From assembly GCF_040954645.1 (NCBI RefSeq), contig NC_092806.1:159584328-159648327 (forward strand): a stretch of DNA of 64,000 nucleotides. Reading direction: 5' to 3'. The DNA is from Diabrotica undecimpunctata. Taxonomy: Eukaryota; Arthropoda; Insecta; Coleoptera; Chrysomelidae. A model generated the notes under the pieces. It ran no database searches, had not been told where the DNA came from, and saw nothing but the letters and a program-made list of their open reading frames with translations. Position numbers and translations under genes: made by a program. Below are positions 21,061 to 32,435 of the stretch, piece by piece (within the stretch, counting starts at the first letter, position 1; every line of letters starts with the position of its first letter).

Positions 21061-22227
21061 ATGCATTGGAAAGCTACCTTTAAAAACTTTATTTCCTCTG
21101 TGATTGATGTTTCAGAGGAGGAGAAATTCAAACTACTGGTAAATTACGTGAGCAACAATATCTATGAACTCATCTCTGATTGTAGAAAGTATTCTGAAGC
21201 CAAAAGTATTCTCGAAGCAGCTTTTGTTAAACCCAAAAATGAAATTTTTGCCAGACATATCCTAATGACAAAAAAACAACAAACTGGTGAAAATATAGGT
21301 CAATACGTTCAACATCTTAAAGTGCTTTCCAAAGACTGTAATTTTCTAGCCGTTTCTGCAGACCAAAATAGAGAAGATTATATAAAAGACTCTTTTATTA
21401 ATGGCATTCTTTCTAATGACATAAGACAACGTTTACTAGAAAACAACACTATTACTCTGCAAGATGCCATAGTGAAAGCCCAGTCTCTGGAGTCAGTTTC
21501 AAAACACTCTGAGGCTTATACAACTCCTGTACAAATTATTAATGCAATTTCTTCCGAAACCAGAGAGCACACTAATTATACTTCTGCTGCTGTGAAAAGT
21601 TGGAAATGTTACTTTTGTGGATCAACTGAAAGGCATCCTCGTAGCCTATGCCCTGCTAGAGACAAAGTTTGTAAGAAATGCTCGAAAGTTGGACATTTTT
21701 CCAAGGTTTGTAGGCTTCAGATGCCCAATTCAGTATCAGCTGCTGTTTTAGCTACTACTACATCTAGTTCCAATGTTAGAAATCTTGCTGCTGCCCCTCA
21801 ATGCTTATCTAAAAGTGTTACTGAGATAAAGGTGAATGGAAATACAACTGAAAGTTTAATAAACACAGGTAGTTCTGAGTCATATATCAGTAAGAATTAT
21901 GCATTGTCTATAAACGTGAAAACATTTAGAAGTCATGCAAGCATAATAATGGCTTCAACAGCACTCAGAACGACTATCTCAGGACACTGCTTTGTTAATT
22001 TAGAAATAAACGAACATTCCTATAAAAATGTCAAATTATCAATAATTCAAGATTTATGTGCTGATGTAGTTATAGGTCATGACTTGCTTAAACAACATTC
22101 TTCTCTAGAAATCACTTTTGCTGGCTCAAAAATACCTTTAGTTATGGATCGTATAGATAACATTTGTAGTTTGGCATACTTAAATATAGAGCCACCCAAA
22201 TTATTCTCCAATCTATCAAATGATTGA
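21061..22227 (+). pseudogene. Gag-protease polyprotein remnant, Ty3/gypsy
   Basis: The capsid-like N-terminal half includes WKATFKNFISSV, EAKSILEAAFVKPKNE and the helix VQHLKVLSKDC. Two CCHC-type knuckles follow: CYFCGSTERHPRSLCPA and CKKCSKVGHFSKVC. The aspartic protease motif is INTGSSES, with Asn replacing the catalytic Asp of DTGSS, and the downstream flap/IIG-like strand VVIGHDLLKQH is preserved. The N-terminal stop at 21058 and the lost Asp both indicate inactivity. Confidence 0.85.
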
Positions 22228-22367
22228 AAAGAAAATTTTCAACTGAAGATAGAAAATTCATATCTGATGAGATACAGTATCTGCTATTGAATGGAATCAT
22301 AGAAGAAAGCAACTCTCCTTAGCGTGCATAAGTACTTATTACAAAAAGTGAAACACACAAAAAGCGA

Positions 22368-22967
22368 ATGGTGGTAGATTATTCACAAACGATTAATAAA
22401 TTTACTTACTTAGATGCCTATCCTCTCCCAGATGTTGAAGATATTGTTAGAAAAGTAGCAAGATATTCTGTCTTCAGTACTATTGATCTTAAAAATGCAT
22501 ACCATCAAATTCCAATCAAAAATGAAGAGAAAATATACACTGCTTTTGAAGCCAACGGCCAACTATACCAATTTTGTCGGATTCCTTTTGGGGTAACCAA
22601 CGGAGTGGCTTGTTTTCAAAGGGTTATCGATGGTATTATTAAATCCGAACATTTAAAAGGTGTATATGCATATCTTGATGACATTACGGTTTGTGGATTA
22701 AATCAACAACAACATAATGAAAATCTTAATAAATTTATGGAAGTAGCGAAGAAATACAATCTAACAATAAATCAAAATAAAAGTTCTTATACACTAAATT
22801 CAATCAAACTTTTGGGTTATCAAATAGAAAATCAGACCTTAAAACCTGATCCTGAAAGACTTGAACCATTAAAGAAGTTACCCTTACCAAACGATTCACA
22901 ATCACTAAAGAGAGCTGTCGGAATGTTTGCACATTATTCCAAATTTATCCCACAGGACATAATATAG
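22368..22967 (+). pseudogene. Reverse transcriptase remnant, Ty3/gypsy
   Basis: MVVDYSQTINKFTYLDAYPLP opens the RT fingers; FSTIDLKNAYHQIPI carries the first catalytic Asp, FCRIPFGVTNG follows, and YAYLDDITV is the YxDD active site. The thumb reaches RAVGMFAHYSKFIP, then the sequence ends with no RNase H. The ~140 bp between gag-protease and this frame (22228-22367) has stops. Same element as the gag entry. Confidence 0.87.
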
Positions 22968-24833
22968 TGTTAAATAGTGGGTTGGTAACCCTTTTATATT
23001 AATGTTCCATGAAGGTAGTCGGTGGCATCAGAAAGAATATTCTATGTCGTCGGTCTGTCATGTCATGTGGGCCACTACCATAACCATTATTTGTAAAAGC
23101 ATGTATGTACCTTTGAGAAAAAAAATAAGAAAAAAAATAAATTATATCTATAAACATTGATAAGTATCCAATGTATTAGTTTATTAACTACATTATTAGT
23201 TTATTAAAATTACTGAAACATTTGCGACAAGAAAATTTCAAATACATTTGAAGATCTGCTTTATGACACTGCTTTATGACACTGCTTTATGACATTACGT
23301 TGGAGATTGTCATCTGTGTCATATAAACTTGCTATCAATCATTTTCAGAGAGAGTATACTCAATTTAATTGTTTACAATGAGGACCTGAACAAAACATGG
23401 AAAAACCGCATTTTTTCACTCTTACAAGCTATTAAAATTACAAACTTATCAAATATACTTATACAAAATACATTAATCGAAATATGACGCATTAACATGA
23501 ACGAAAATAATAAAAAATGTGCAAATTCACTTTTAAATACCTACTAATAAAAAATTATTACGAAATGTGTTTGGCATCATAACTGCTATGAATTCAAATG
23601 GGTTTGTTTATTTTGTATACATTAATATCTAAAAATAGAAAGAACAAGTCATTTGTTGCAAAACAATGACTATGATGGTGAGGCATAACCATCCATTTTT
23701 TCGGTGTAAGATATTAGTCCAGTTTATTAAGGTTTTCACCTTCGATTTATTTCTTTGAAGATGCATCGATTTTTTTGCATCATCACTTTCCTGAGATCCA
23801 AAATAGGGTTCAATAGATCACCCACGCGAAAAGTTGTCCAAATTTTTTTACACAATTTTTTTTTTTTTAATTGTAACAATAATTTTTTTGGCTCCGATAA
23901 TTTTTTTTATGTTTTTTGGATCATTATGCCTATTCATTATAATTAATGTCACAAAAGATCATTAAATTATTTTTTTTCCAATTCTATGTTAACAGGGGTG
24001 CTTTATAAGGGATGAAATAAGTTAATTTCAATTTTTATTGGTTTTTTGAAAAAACGGGTAATTTACACCCTTAAAAACAATAATGACATACAGATTTTGA
24101 TGTGGAGGGTAAGTAGAGCTTGTTTCCATCACTAGCATCGCTAGACTACAAGGCTTTCTTGGTCGTAACTTGAGAAACCCCAAACACGCAAATGACAGCT
24201 TTAAAATTTGCTACATGAACTGTAAAAATGTTCTCGTCGAGAAAATTCGATAACCCCGTAAGGAAATGGAGAGAGACTTAGAAGAGTGGTACCACATACG
24301 AACTGTTTATAACAGGTACAAATAAGGTAAGAATGGCCTTGATGATAGGAAACTAACTAAATGAAAAGTAATTTACAATATGTCTAAAATAGAGAAATAA
24401 GCTGGCTAAATGATAATGGTACTGATACTATAGTTTGTTCTAGTTTTGCTACATCCTTCCAGTCTATTCCAAGTAGAACAATAATTACTGAAAAAAACAA
24501 TTTTAAAATTCCTGATAAAATATTATTTTTAAGATAACGCATATTTTACTGCCAAATTTGATAAAAGTAATCTTCAACCTTCGGACACCTGATTATTTTG
24601 TTAAATTTGTTTACAAACCAACATTTCCGGGAAATTGCCTCGTGAATCTGGTAACACACAAAAATAAATGCATCTTCTAGCTCTTTGCCATTAAGCTATT
24701 TTTGTTGATAAGTTGAAATAGAAGATAAAAGTCAACACCAGAATTTTATAGATTACTATAAGATACTTTCAAACAAAAATGAAGAGTGGGAAAAGGAAAA
24801 AATCAAAATTAAAAACGGAATAAACGAGGGAAA
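22968..24833. other. Unassigned AT-rich intergenic sequence
   Basis: Long T/A runs and no recognised protein family. A three-unit tandem repeat of CTGCTTTATGACA (23256-23294) is the only clear structure. A possible non-coding repeat around 23690-23990 was not matched elsewhere in the window. Confidence 0.45.
23256..23294. repeat. 13-bp tandem repeat x3
   Basis: Three perfect head-to-tail copies of CTGCTTTATGACA. Confidence 0.95.
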
Positions 24834-24849
24834 CCAGATTTGGATTATA

Positions 24850-26676
24850 TATAAATATATAAGGTTCTTGAAGGCCTTCACCTCATTCCAAGACTTTCCT
24901 TGGCCTCTTATCTCGTCCATGATGGATCTTCTCCAAGTTTGTACTGGGCAACCTCTTTTTCTTTTCCCTTGGGGATTCCACTCTAGGGCAGTCTTTGCGA
25001 TACTGCAACTATTTTTTCGGAGTGTGTGACCGATCCAACCCCACTTTATGGACTTAATTTCATTTTGTACCCTCTTTTGTTCGGTCAGGTGTAGCAGATC
25101 GTCGTTTCTGATGGTGTTAGGCCAGAATATACGAACAATTCTTCGTAGACATTTGTTAACAAAGACGTGCAGTTTGTCTGTGAGGGTGTTTGTCACTTTC
25201 CAGGTTTCACATCCGTAGAGTAGAACAGACATGACATTTGATCGGAATATTCGTAATATACGTAAAGTTTTCCACATTTTCAATCTGCATATTGTCGATA
25301 GTAAATAGCGTGTTGTTCCTTGCATTTATTCTCATGGACTTGGTTTTACTAATATTGATTTTCAAACCTATTTTATTGGCTTCAGTGGAAAGTGTTTCCA
25401 ATTGGTAAGCCAGATCTTGGAACCTTTGACCTAATAGACAGATATCGTCCGCGTATTCTAGATCGCTTAGGCGTGTGGTTAACGTCCATTGTATCCCCCT
25501 TGTGTCGGAGTCTAGTTCGGAGAGAACATAGTCTATAGCTATGTTAAAAAGAAACGGAGAAAGCACGCATCCCTGTCTAACTCCAGTAAGTATTCGTCAC
25601 TGTTGATCCCATTGTGTGTCACGCTGCATTTCGCATCAGTATATAGTGACTTTATAATAGAAATTATTTTTTGCGGGATGTTTCTTAGCTCTAAAATTTT
25701 CCATAGAGCAGCGTGAGACAAGCTATCAAAGGCACGTTCAAAATCAACAAAAACCATGTATAGGGGTGTGTTCCATTCAACCGATTGTTCCATTATTACC
25801 CTCACAGTATTAATGTGGTCTATGCAGGAGGATTCTGGCCTAAAGCCTGCTTGATTAGCTCAGAACTCAACCTTGTTTGTTATTCTTTTCAGTATGATGG
25901 TCGCAAAAATTTTATTTATGACAGTAAGCAAGGTTATTCCTCTCCAATTTTTGCACAGTGTGAGGTTGCCTTTTTTTGGAAGCTTGATAATGTTACCTTT
26001 TTTCCAGCCCGCTGGAATGTGGTTTGTTTCCCACACCCCTCGGATTATGGGGAGCAAAAGTTCAGCAGTTAGATGCGGATCAGCTTTAAGCATTTCAGCA
26101 GCAATGTTATCGATTCCCGGTGACTTGTTGTTTCTCAGAGATTTGATAGCTGCTATTATCTCCGTTTTGGAAGGGGCCTCGCAAGAAATATGCAAGTCTA
26201 TATTCTGCGGGTTTTCGACTATTTCGTCTGCGTTATCTCTGGGAATACCTAGCATCTCCTGAAAATGCTCTTTCCATCTCTCTACTTGGTCATCTGTTGT
26301 AGTAAGCAATTCGCCTGTTTTGGATCTTACAATGTTCGAACAGTTGGACCCTTTTTGTGTTAGTCGTCTAGTAATTTGGTAAAGCTCCCTAGTTCTGTTG
26401 TGTTGTGCAGCTGTTTCTGCTTGTTTTGCAAGTTCTTCAGCCCACCTTCTTTTGTCTCTTCTTGCTTTTCTTTTAACTGATTTATTTATTGTTTTATATT
26501 CCTGTTGTCGGTGTGCTCTTCTTTCTACAGTTCTTGCTTGCAGGATATCTTTTTTTCGTTGTTTTCTTTCCTCGATAAGATTCCATGTTTCATCTGATAT
26601 CCATTCCTTTCTATCTTTCTCTTTTTTGCCCAGTTTGTCTTCAGCTATTTCTGTCAAAACATCCGCGAAATATAAT
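24850..26676 (-). mobile_element. Non-LTR retrotransposon, 5'-truncated, 16-bp TSD
   Basis: Perfect TSD CCAGATTTGGATTATA at 24834-24849 and 26677-26692. Minus-strand RT pieces: 26657-25860 (linker and fingers; NNKSPGIDNIAAEML, KNWRGITLL), 25805-25540 (FVDFERAFDS palm motif A), 25566-25210 (LSPFLFNIAIDYVL, EYADDICLL) and 25325-24850 (LLYGCETWKV, RRIVRIFWPNTI, IKWGWIGHTLRK). Frames break at several points, so it is inactive. The 3' end is AT-rich with no long poly(A). Confidence 0.9.
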
Positions 26677-26880
26677 CCAGATTTGGATTATACATCTATG
26701 AAAACAATTGAGTATTTCACACAATTATTTTTAATTGATCATAACTTTTTAGCAATATTATGTCACCACCTGAATCTTATGATTGGGAGTAATCAATTGA
26801 TATATGGATAAGACAAAACAATTAATAATACAGAATTTCCACTGGTAGATGAGTTGTCTGCTAGTTCTGGTTTGTTTGAG
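26677..26880 (+). pseudogene. Possible piggyBac-like transposase relic
   Basis: The frame across the LINE's right TSD reads SMKTIEYFTQLFLIDHNFLA then ILCHHLNLMIGSN, resembling the piggyBac-type pattern of a Phe-rich helix and a (Q/H)(T/S)N-L block. The stretch is short and no DDD motif is present, so this is a weak call. Confidence 0.3.
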
Positions 26881-27130
26881 AGTTGATAAAACCAACACGT
26901 CATGAGGAGAAAAATATTCTGTTAATATATTGTTAGATATATTATTCTCTCATACGCGAGGAATTATTGGTTATGATCTACACGAAGCTTCCCTAGCAGC
27001 CATAGACCGAGAAAAATGAATATTGACGATATGAGCGGTCGAAATATAATGTTACTACACTCTTAAGAGAGTCAACAGACAAAATAAGAAGATATCGATA
27101 GGAAAATTTGAGCAGGACTTGAGACTTTTG

Positions 27131-27921
27131 ACGTGACAACGTCTTAAATTAGGTTGTGGCTCGGAGTCACTCATGAAAAAGTGTAACGCCCGCTCACGTC
27201 TGTTACGATGAGTCACCGAACGATAGAGAGGCCCGCCGGACCGGCTAATGCCTTGCGTCTCTCTCCCACTCAAACATGATCGGTCCGCTGCGCGCGCAGC
27301 ACTAGAGAATTAGGCGCGTTGAATCGGTGCTTGCTTGTGTCTCTGTCTTTCTCGAGCGTTCTTGGCGTTGGAAAACCGAGAAAGCGTCATAATACAAGTT
27401 CACACGTGTGGTTAAAGTATCGTCAGCTGTGTCTGTAGTGAAAATGTGGAGTGCTTAGATTCGTCATTTACAACAACTACAACAATAAAGGTAAATAATT
27501 GTACACTAATATTTCATTATCGTAAACTATGATTGATTGATTAATTGTTAGATTGACACAAAAGTTGAGAAACTGAGTTTATAGGTTATGTCATACTATT
27601 GACAAATGTTGATAGTGTTAAGTAAATTATTAGTTTAAATCACTCTGCAATCAATCGTAATTCAGTCGATTGAGAAGAAACAGCGCGTATTGCTAGTCAA
27701 ACATTTAAAATAACAAATTATAACCTCTAACCTGTCAAAACAGTAGTAAACAAAATATATTTCTATAGTTAAAATTTGTGCAATTCTTATTTTCATTCAA
27801 TTCCTTGTTCCTATTGTGCAATTTAATAATATTCATATCATTAAATATTCTACCGAGAAAAAGACGTTGTCACGTAAAATCTTCGCCCGTAAAACCGACT
27901 TTACAGGCAACCGATTTTTTT
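27131..27921 (+). repeat. GC-rich inverted-ended repeat B, copy 1
   Basis: It starts with ACGTGACAACGTCTTAAATT and contains the near-complement AGACGTTGTCACGT at 27862-27875, then a shared tail CTTCGCCCGTAAAACCGACT ending in GGCAACCGATTTTTTT. A CpG-rich segment (27180-27330) with CGCCCGCTCACGTCTGTTAC precedes an AT-rich half. A second, inverted copy lies at 42513-43700. No ORF in it has family features. Confidence 0.8.
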
Positions 27922-28276
27922 TTTTTTAAATACTGCTCTACAACTTTGTCTAGGTAAAATGAAATCGAGACTCAAGATCCTCTTCAGCAGAAGCTCTTGA
28001 TCAATCTGTGCAATATCGTAGGAGATATTTGCGTGGAAAGTTTCTCGTAAATATTGGAAATCAAAAAATGCTCCACCTCTTTGTAAAGCTTTTCGAAAAT
28101 GCTAATTATAAATTTACAAAACCAAATTTGTATCAACCAAAAACCAAAAATCAGATACCAAACGAATTACTGAAATATTGTGGAGCAGCAATGGGAGAAC
28201 AATTAACAACATTAATTAATAAAATTATAAAATACAATAAAGTACCGGAAGAATGGAGAACGAGCGAACTAATTCT

Positions 28277-28742
28277 TCTTCTTCTTCTTCTTCTAATGGA
28301 GCTACAACCCTTTGTGAGTCTTGGCCTGCTTAACAATGTTCTTCCATTCTGCCCTGTCGGATACTTTCCTTCGCCACTGCCTGATGTTCATGGTTTTAAG
28401 ATCCCTCTCTACGTCGACTATCCATCTTTTACGGGGCCTTCCTCTTGTTCTGTTTCCTTGGGGCTTCCATCTCTGGACTACTTTTACAGCTCGATTATCT
28501 GGCATTCTTTCTAGGTGACCAAGCCAGTTTAGTCTTTGTGATTTTACAAATCTGACAATATCTGCGCTCTGCATTAGTTCATCCAGCTCGTGGTTCATTT
28601 TAATTCTCCACGAACTATCGCTGCATTGGGTTGGTCCAAATATCTTCCTTAGTATTTTGCGCTCAAATATTCTCAGTTGATTTTCATCAGTGGTTGAGAG
28701 GGTCCACGTTTCACATCTATATGTGACCACTGGTCTAATTAC
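28277..28742 (-). mobile_element. LINE 3' fragment nested in the 28-30.6 kb LINE
   Basis: Flanked by AACTAATTCT at 28267-28276 and 28743-28752. Minus-strand coding (28730-28302): YRCETWTLSTTDENQLR, ERKILRKIFGPTQC, LNWLGHLERMPDN and GRPRKRWIVDVERDLK, then a (GAA)n tail at 28277-28295. Removing it restores the host frame SELILLFTKGDKKQPENYRG. Confidence 0.92.
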
Positions 28743-28956
28743 AACTAATTCTACTATTCACAAAAGGAGATAAAAAACAGCCAGAAAACTACAGAGGTAT
28801 AAACTTGTTAAATACTACGCTAAAACTTACAACTAAAATTTTACAATTATTGTTAATAAATCAGAGGATAAGTTTAGCAGATGAACAACAGGGTTTTCGT
28901 AGTGGAAGATCGTGTACAGATGCAATATTCGTTATACAGCAAATTACTGATAAATC

Positions 28957-29621
28957 TTCTTCTTAACGTGCCCTATCAAGTCCCCTTGACGTTGGCGATT
29001 AACATGGCGAAACTGTCTCTGTCTTGAGCTATTCTAAAGAGTTGCTCAGCTTTCCTCATTCCTGTCCACTCCCTGATATTCTTCAATCAAGAGGCCTGCT
29101 TTCTACCAATTCCTCTGCGTCCTTCGATTTTACCCATCACAATAAGTTGAAGAATATTATATCGGTCTCCCCTTACTACGTGTCCAAAATAGGCCATCTT
29201 TCTACATTTGATGTTATCAAGCAGCTCGCGAGCAACATTTGCTCTCTCAAGGACTGCCACATTTGTCAGCATAGCCGTTCATGGAATTTTTAGTATACGT
29301 CTGTGCAGCCACATTTCAAATGCCTCCAGACGATTAATGGTGGATATTTTTAATGTCCATGCTTCGACACCGTATAAGAGGACTGACCAAATGTAGCATT
29401 TAACCATGCGCTTTCGAAGTTGAAGTTGCAAGTTATCATTACAGAAGAATGACTTCATTTTTAAAAATGTCGTGCGGGCTATCTCGATTCTACGTTTTAT
29501 CTCTTGATCTGGATCTAGTTGTTCAGTAATATGGCAACCAAGATAATTAAAACTGGACACTCTTTGAATTATATGACCATCAACATATAATCGTGCATCT
29601 TGATGTGCTAAACGGCTAAAC
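28957..29621 (-). mobile_element. Second LINE 3' fragment nested in the 28-30.6 kb LINE
   Basis: Flanked by ACTGATAAATC at 28946-28956 and 29622-29632. Minus-strand coding: SSFNYLGCHITEQLDPDQE, LRKRMVKCYIWSVLLYGVEA, LYRRILKIP-like LHRRILKIP, ARELLDNIKCRKMAYFGHVV and KIEGRRGIGRKQ, with a TTCTTCTT tail at the left. It belongs to the same family as 18760, 31449 and 40.2-42.3 kb. Its removal joins host IFVIQQITDK to SLEYNRPAFL. Confidence 0.92.
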
Positions 29622-30821
29622 ACTGATAAATCACTAGAGTATAATAGACCAGCATTTCTGTGTCTGATTGACCTAAAGAAAGCGAGTGACAGAGTAAGAC
29701 TCAAAGATGTAATCCATCTTCTATATAATAAAGAAGTTCCCCTAAGTATTATAAAAACTATCGAAAACATTTACCAAAACAACAAAATGAACGTCAGAAT
29801 AGATGGACAACTTACAGAACCTATAGAAATAGGCAGCGTAATAAGACAAGGTACTGTGTATTCATTGACCCCATACTCTTCAATTTGATCATGGATGAAA
29901 TCATCAAAAGCTTTAACAAAAAAAGAGGATACAGAATGAGAAACAAAGAAATAAAAATACTTTGTTGCGCAGACGACGCAATACTGATAGCCCAAGATGA
30001 AGATAGTCTGCAAATACTGGTCGACAATTTAACTAAAGAGCAACAGAATTTAATGGAATGTAATGGAAATAAAATACCTGGGAATTACACTGTCTAGCTA
30101 TGGTGACATAGACAAAGAAGTGGGAGATCAAGTACAAAAAGCAGATAGACTGGCAGGATGCCTTAATAACACTATATGGCGAAACAGACACATTAACACT
30201 GAGATGAAGTCAAGAATTTATAAAACCAGTGTAAGAGCAATAATCACATATGCCCCAGAAACAAGACTCGACACAGCCACAACACAAAGGCTACTGGAAA
30301 CGGCAGAGATGGGAGTACTGAGAAGAATTACACGAAATACGCTGAGAGATCGAAAGAGAAGTGAAAACATTAGAAGAAAATGTAACGTACAGTGTATAAA
30401 TGAATGGACACAAAATAGAAGAAAACAATGGAATAACCAGATAAGCAGAAGGGTGGCCAAAATAGCACGAGATAAATCACCAATCGATAGAAGTATCAGA
30501 CGACCGCGCAAAAGATGGACTCACAACCTTCCATAGAGGTATTAATCCACCAATGAATATGCAAAATTGCTTATAAAGAGGAAGGAGAAGAAGAAGAAGA
30601 AGAAAAAGAAGAAGAAAAATCTTTTTATCAATTGATAGTTAATTAAAAAATTTTCAATTAATCAATATTTTCCCGTCATGGAGATATGTCTTGTAAAATA
30701 TCTTGCAGTCTCTCCTTTTAGTTTACAAAACGTCAATTGGGATAAATTTTGCTTATGATATTCCATTCCAAATGAATGAAAAATAAGGCAGGATCGACCC
30801 TGGTTTTATCGCCATATTTAT

Positions 30822-30845
30822 CGCTGCGGCTGCGGCTGCGGCTGT
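30822..30845. repeat. (GCTGCG)n microsatellite
   Basis: GCTGCG repeats about four times in an otherwise AT-rich stretch. Confidence 0.85.
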
Positions 30846-31204
30846 CGCTATCTATGAAGTCATTCTATACTGTAAAAATTACACACAACCAAACTTATAA
30901 TTGAATCACCATGTATTCCAAACCAATATTTAGTTTTTTTGGAAAAACTTGTTACGGTTGCGAATAATAAAGGTTTTTATTGAAAATAAACAAACCAATA
31001 AAACAATTAGATAACACAGTCCGGCAAGGTACAGATTATTTGTTTTGGTTGTAAATAAATTGAAAGATAAATAAACCCACTTTCGCTTTCAAAACCAAAA
31101 ATAAGCCTTGTATGGGGTTAACGGATGTCCAAAGGGAGAAGATTTTTGATCTTAACAGGCGTAACACAGGGTGTTGTGTCAAAAACCTATCCTAGGTATT
31201 AGGA

Positions 31205-31930
31205 GTTAGGAACGCTTAAGAATAGACCAAGATAAAGTCGCCAAAAAGTAACAACAGATAGCCACGATCGAATTATTCTCCAAGTAGCTAGAAGATACCC
31301 AACAATTTCTCACCTCCAACTCCAAAAGCTGCTTTTGGAAGGTACAGGTGTAAGTGTTTCAGTTGAAACTATAAGAAGACTTCGTGTCCAAGTACTATAC
31401 AACAGTAGACAGTTACGGGTTCCCGAGTTAACCAGACAGCACAAGATTCTTCTTCTTCTTTGGGTACCGTCTTCTTAGCGAAGGTTGGCGATGACCTCTG
31501 CAAAGTTTTCCCTATTTTGGGCTTTCCTTATTAAACTTTGAAAGTCTAATCCTGTCCAATCCTTGATGTTGCGCAGCCAGGTCATTTGTCGTCTACCCGG
31601 GCCGCGTCTGCCTTCTATTTTCCCTTCTATAATAAGCTGAAGGAAGTTATACCTGTCGTGTCTAAATATGTGTCCAAGATAAGACGTTTTACGCTTCTTG
31701 ACAATTTCTGTGAGTTCACGTTCTCTATTCATACGACTTAAAACTTCTTCATTTCTAACGCGGTCGGTCCATGGAATTTTCAGCATAAGCACAAGATTGA
31801 TCACCTAAATTGACGTCTTTAAGAACAAAACTCGAACATTCGAAACTGGCAAAATGTGCTTTATTCAGACGAAACCAGGATTTGTGTAAAATCATATGAC
31901 CGATGAATTAGTGTACTTGGCTGGTGAGGA
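31205..31930 (+). pseudogene. Tc1-like transposase relic interrupted by a LINE
   Basis: Plus-strand TTDSHDRIILQVARRYPTIS and GTGVSVSVETIRRLRVQVLY match the paired helix-turn-helix of Tc1 transposases. After the LINE (31449-31787) the DDE start follows: NWQNVLYSDETRICV, with the first catalytic Asp. The rest is degraded beyond 31930. Frame breaks are frequent. Confidence 0.72.
31449..31787 (-). mobile_element. LINE 3' fragment inserted in the Tc1-like relic, 11-bp TSD
   Basis: AGCACAAGATT flanks it at 31438-31448 and 31788-31798. Minus-strand coding (31804-31475): LKIPWTDRVRNEEVLSRMNR, KTSYLGHIFRHDRYNFLQL, IEGKIEGRRGPGRRQMTWLR and EVIANLR-stop, followed by the (GAA)n-type tail. Confidence 0.92.
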
Positions 31931-32420
31931 AGACAAGCAAGAACGGAAAAAGCCAAATTTTGTTGATTTTGTGAGAAAAATTATAATATTTGTCTTACTA
32001 AAGAATAACAAACCTCATACAAGAAGGGAAACGGTTTATGACGAAATACAAGTACCTAGAAGATCAAGTAAGAGGGAAGATCACAAATATTGGTGGATTT
32101 TATCGCTCGAATAGGAAATCAACTAATACCTAGAATTAAGCAAACACATAAAAAGAATGATAAAACGAAAATGGAGAACTGATGATAAACTTCTGCACGA
32201 ATAACGAACTTAGAATAAATAACACATTTTTTTGACCACAAAGACCAATACAAATATACATTCAATAACAAAGTGGACAAAGATCTATGATAGATTATGT
32301 TGTAACCAACAGAGATATACGTCGATCAAAAAATACTCGACGTAAGATGCATCAACTCCTAGCCTAGTATTATGTAAAATAAGAATCTCCATAAAATACT
32401 TCACACCCAAGAGAGTTCGT
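31931..32420. other. Degraded LINE/transposon debris, unassigned
   Basis: Scattered codons such as NSGTSRSIKNTRRKM-like basic strings suggest a degraded endonuclease or linker (e.g. IDYVVTNRDI near 32290, an endonuclease C-terminal motif). The sequence is too decayed to assign to one element. Confidence 0.35.
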
Positions 32421-32435
32421 CTTCTTCTTTTTTTT

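Larger units (their letters stand above)
20992..22967 (+). mobile_element. Ty3/gypsy retrotransposon remnant (gag, protease, RT)
   Basis: A gag frame opens at ATG 20992 (MDKLLRPDRFDADPNSPRS), hits TAG at 21058, and continues 21061-22227 with two zinc knuckles. A protease-like INTGSSESYIS and VVIGHDLL follow, and RT occupies 22368-22967 with YLDD. RNase H, integrase and a matching LTR pair are not visible, so it is a 3'-deleted copy. Confidence 0.88.
28008..30620 (+). mobile_element. Non-LTR retrotransposon, interrupted by two other LINEs
   Basis: Plus-strand RT fragments read in order across two insertions: PNELLKYCGAAMGEQLTTLI and VPEEWRTSELIL (28.0-28.27 kb); QPENYRGINLLNTTLKL and QQGFRSGRSCTDAIF (28.75-28.95 kb); RPAFLCLIDLKKA, KMNVRIDGQLTEP, CCADDAILIAQDED (29.63-30.05 kb); and WIKYLGITLSSYG to RRPRKRWTHNLP (30.06-30.54 kb). 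It ends in a (GAA)n-rich tail (30582-30620). The catalytic tyrosine of YADD reads CADD and there are several stops, so it is dead. Confidence 0.87.

Noticed and set aside
23690..23990. Possible repeat or gene in T-rich sequence
   Set aside because: No second copy in the window and no protein signal.
27055..27273. Arg-rich frame, with a related one at 43526-43729
   Set aside because: Both lie in repeat B and have no protein-like features beyond CpG-rich composition; better explained as non-coding repeat.
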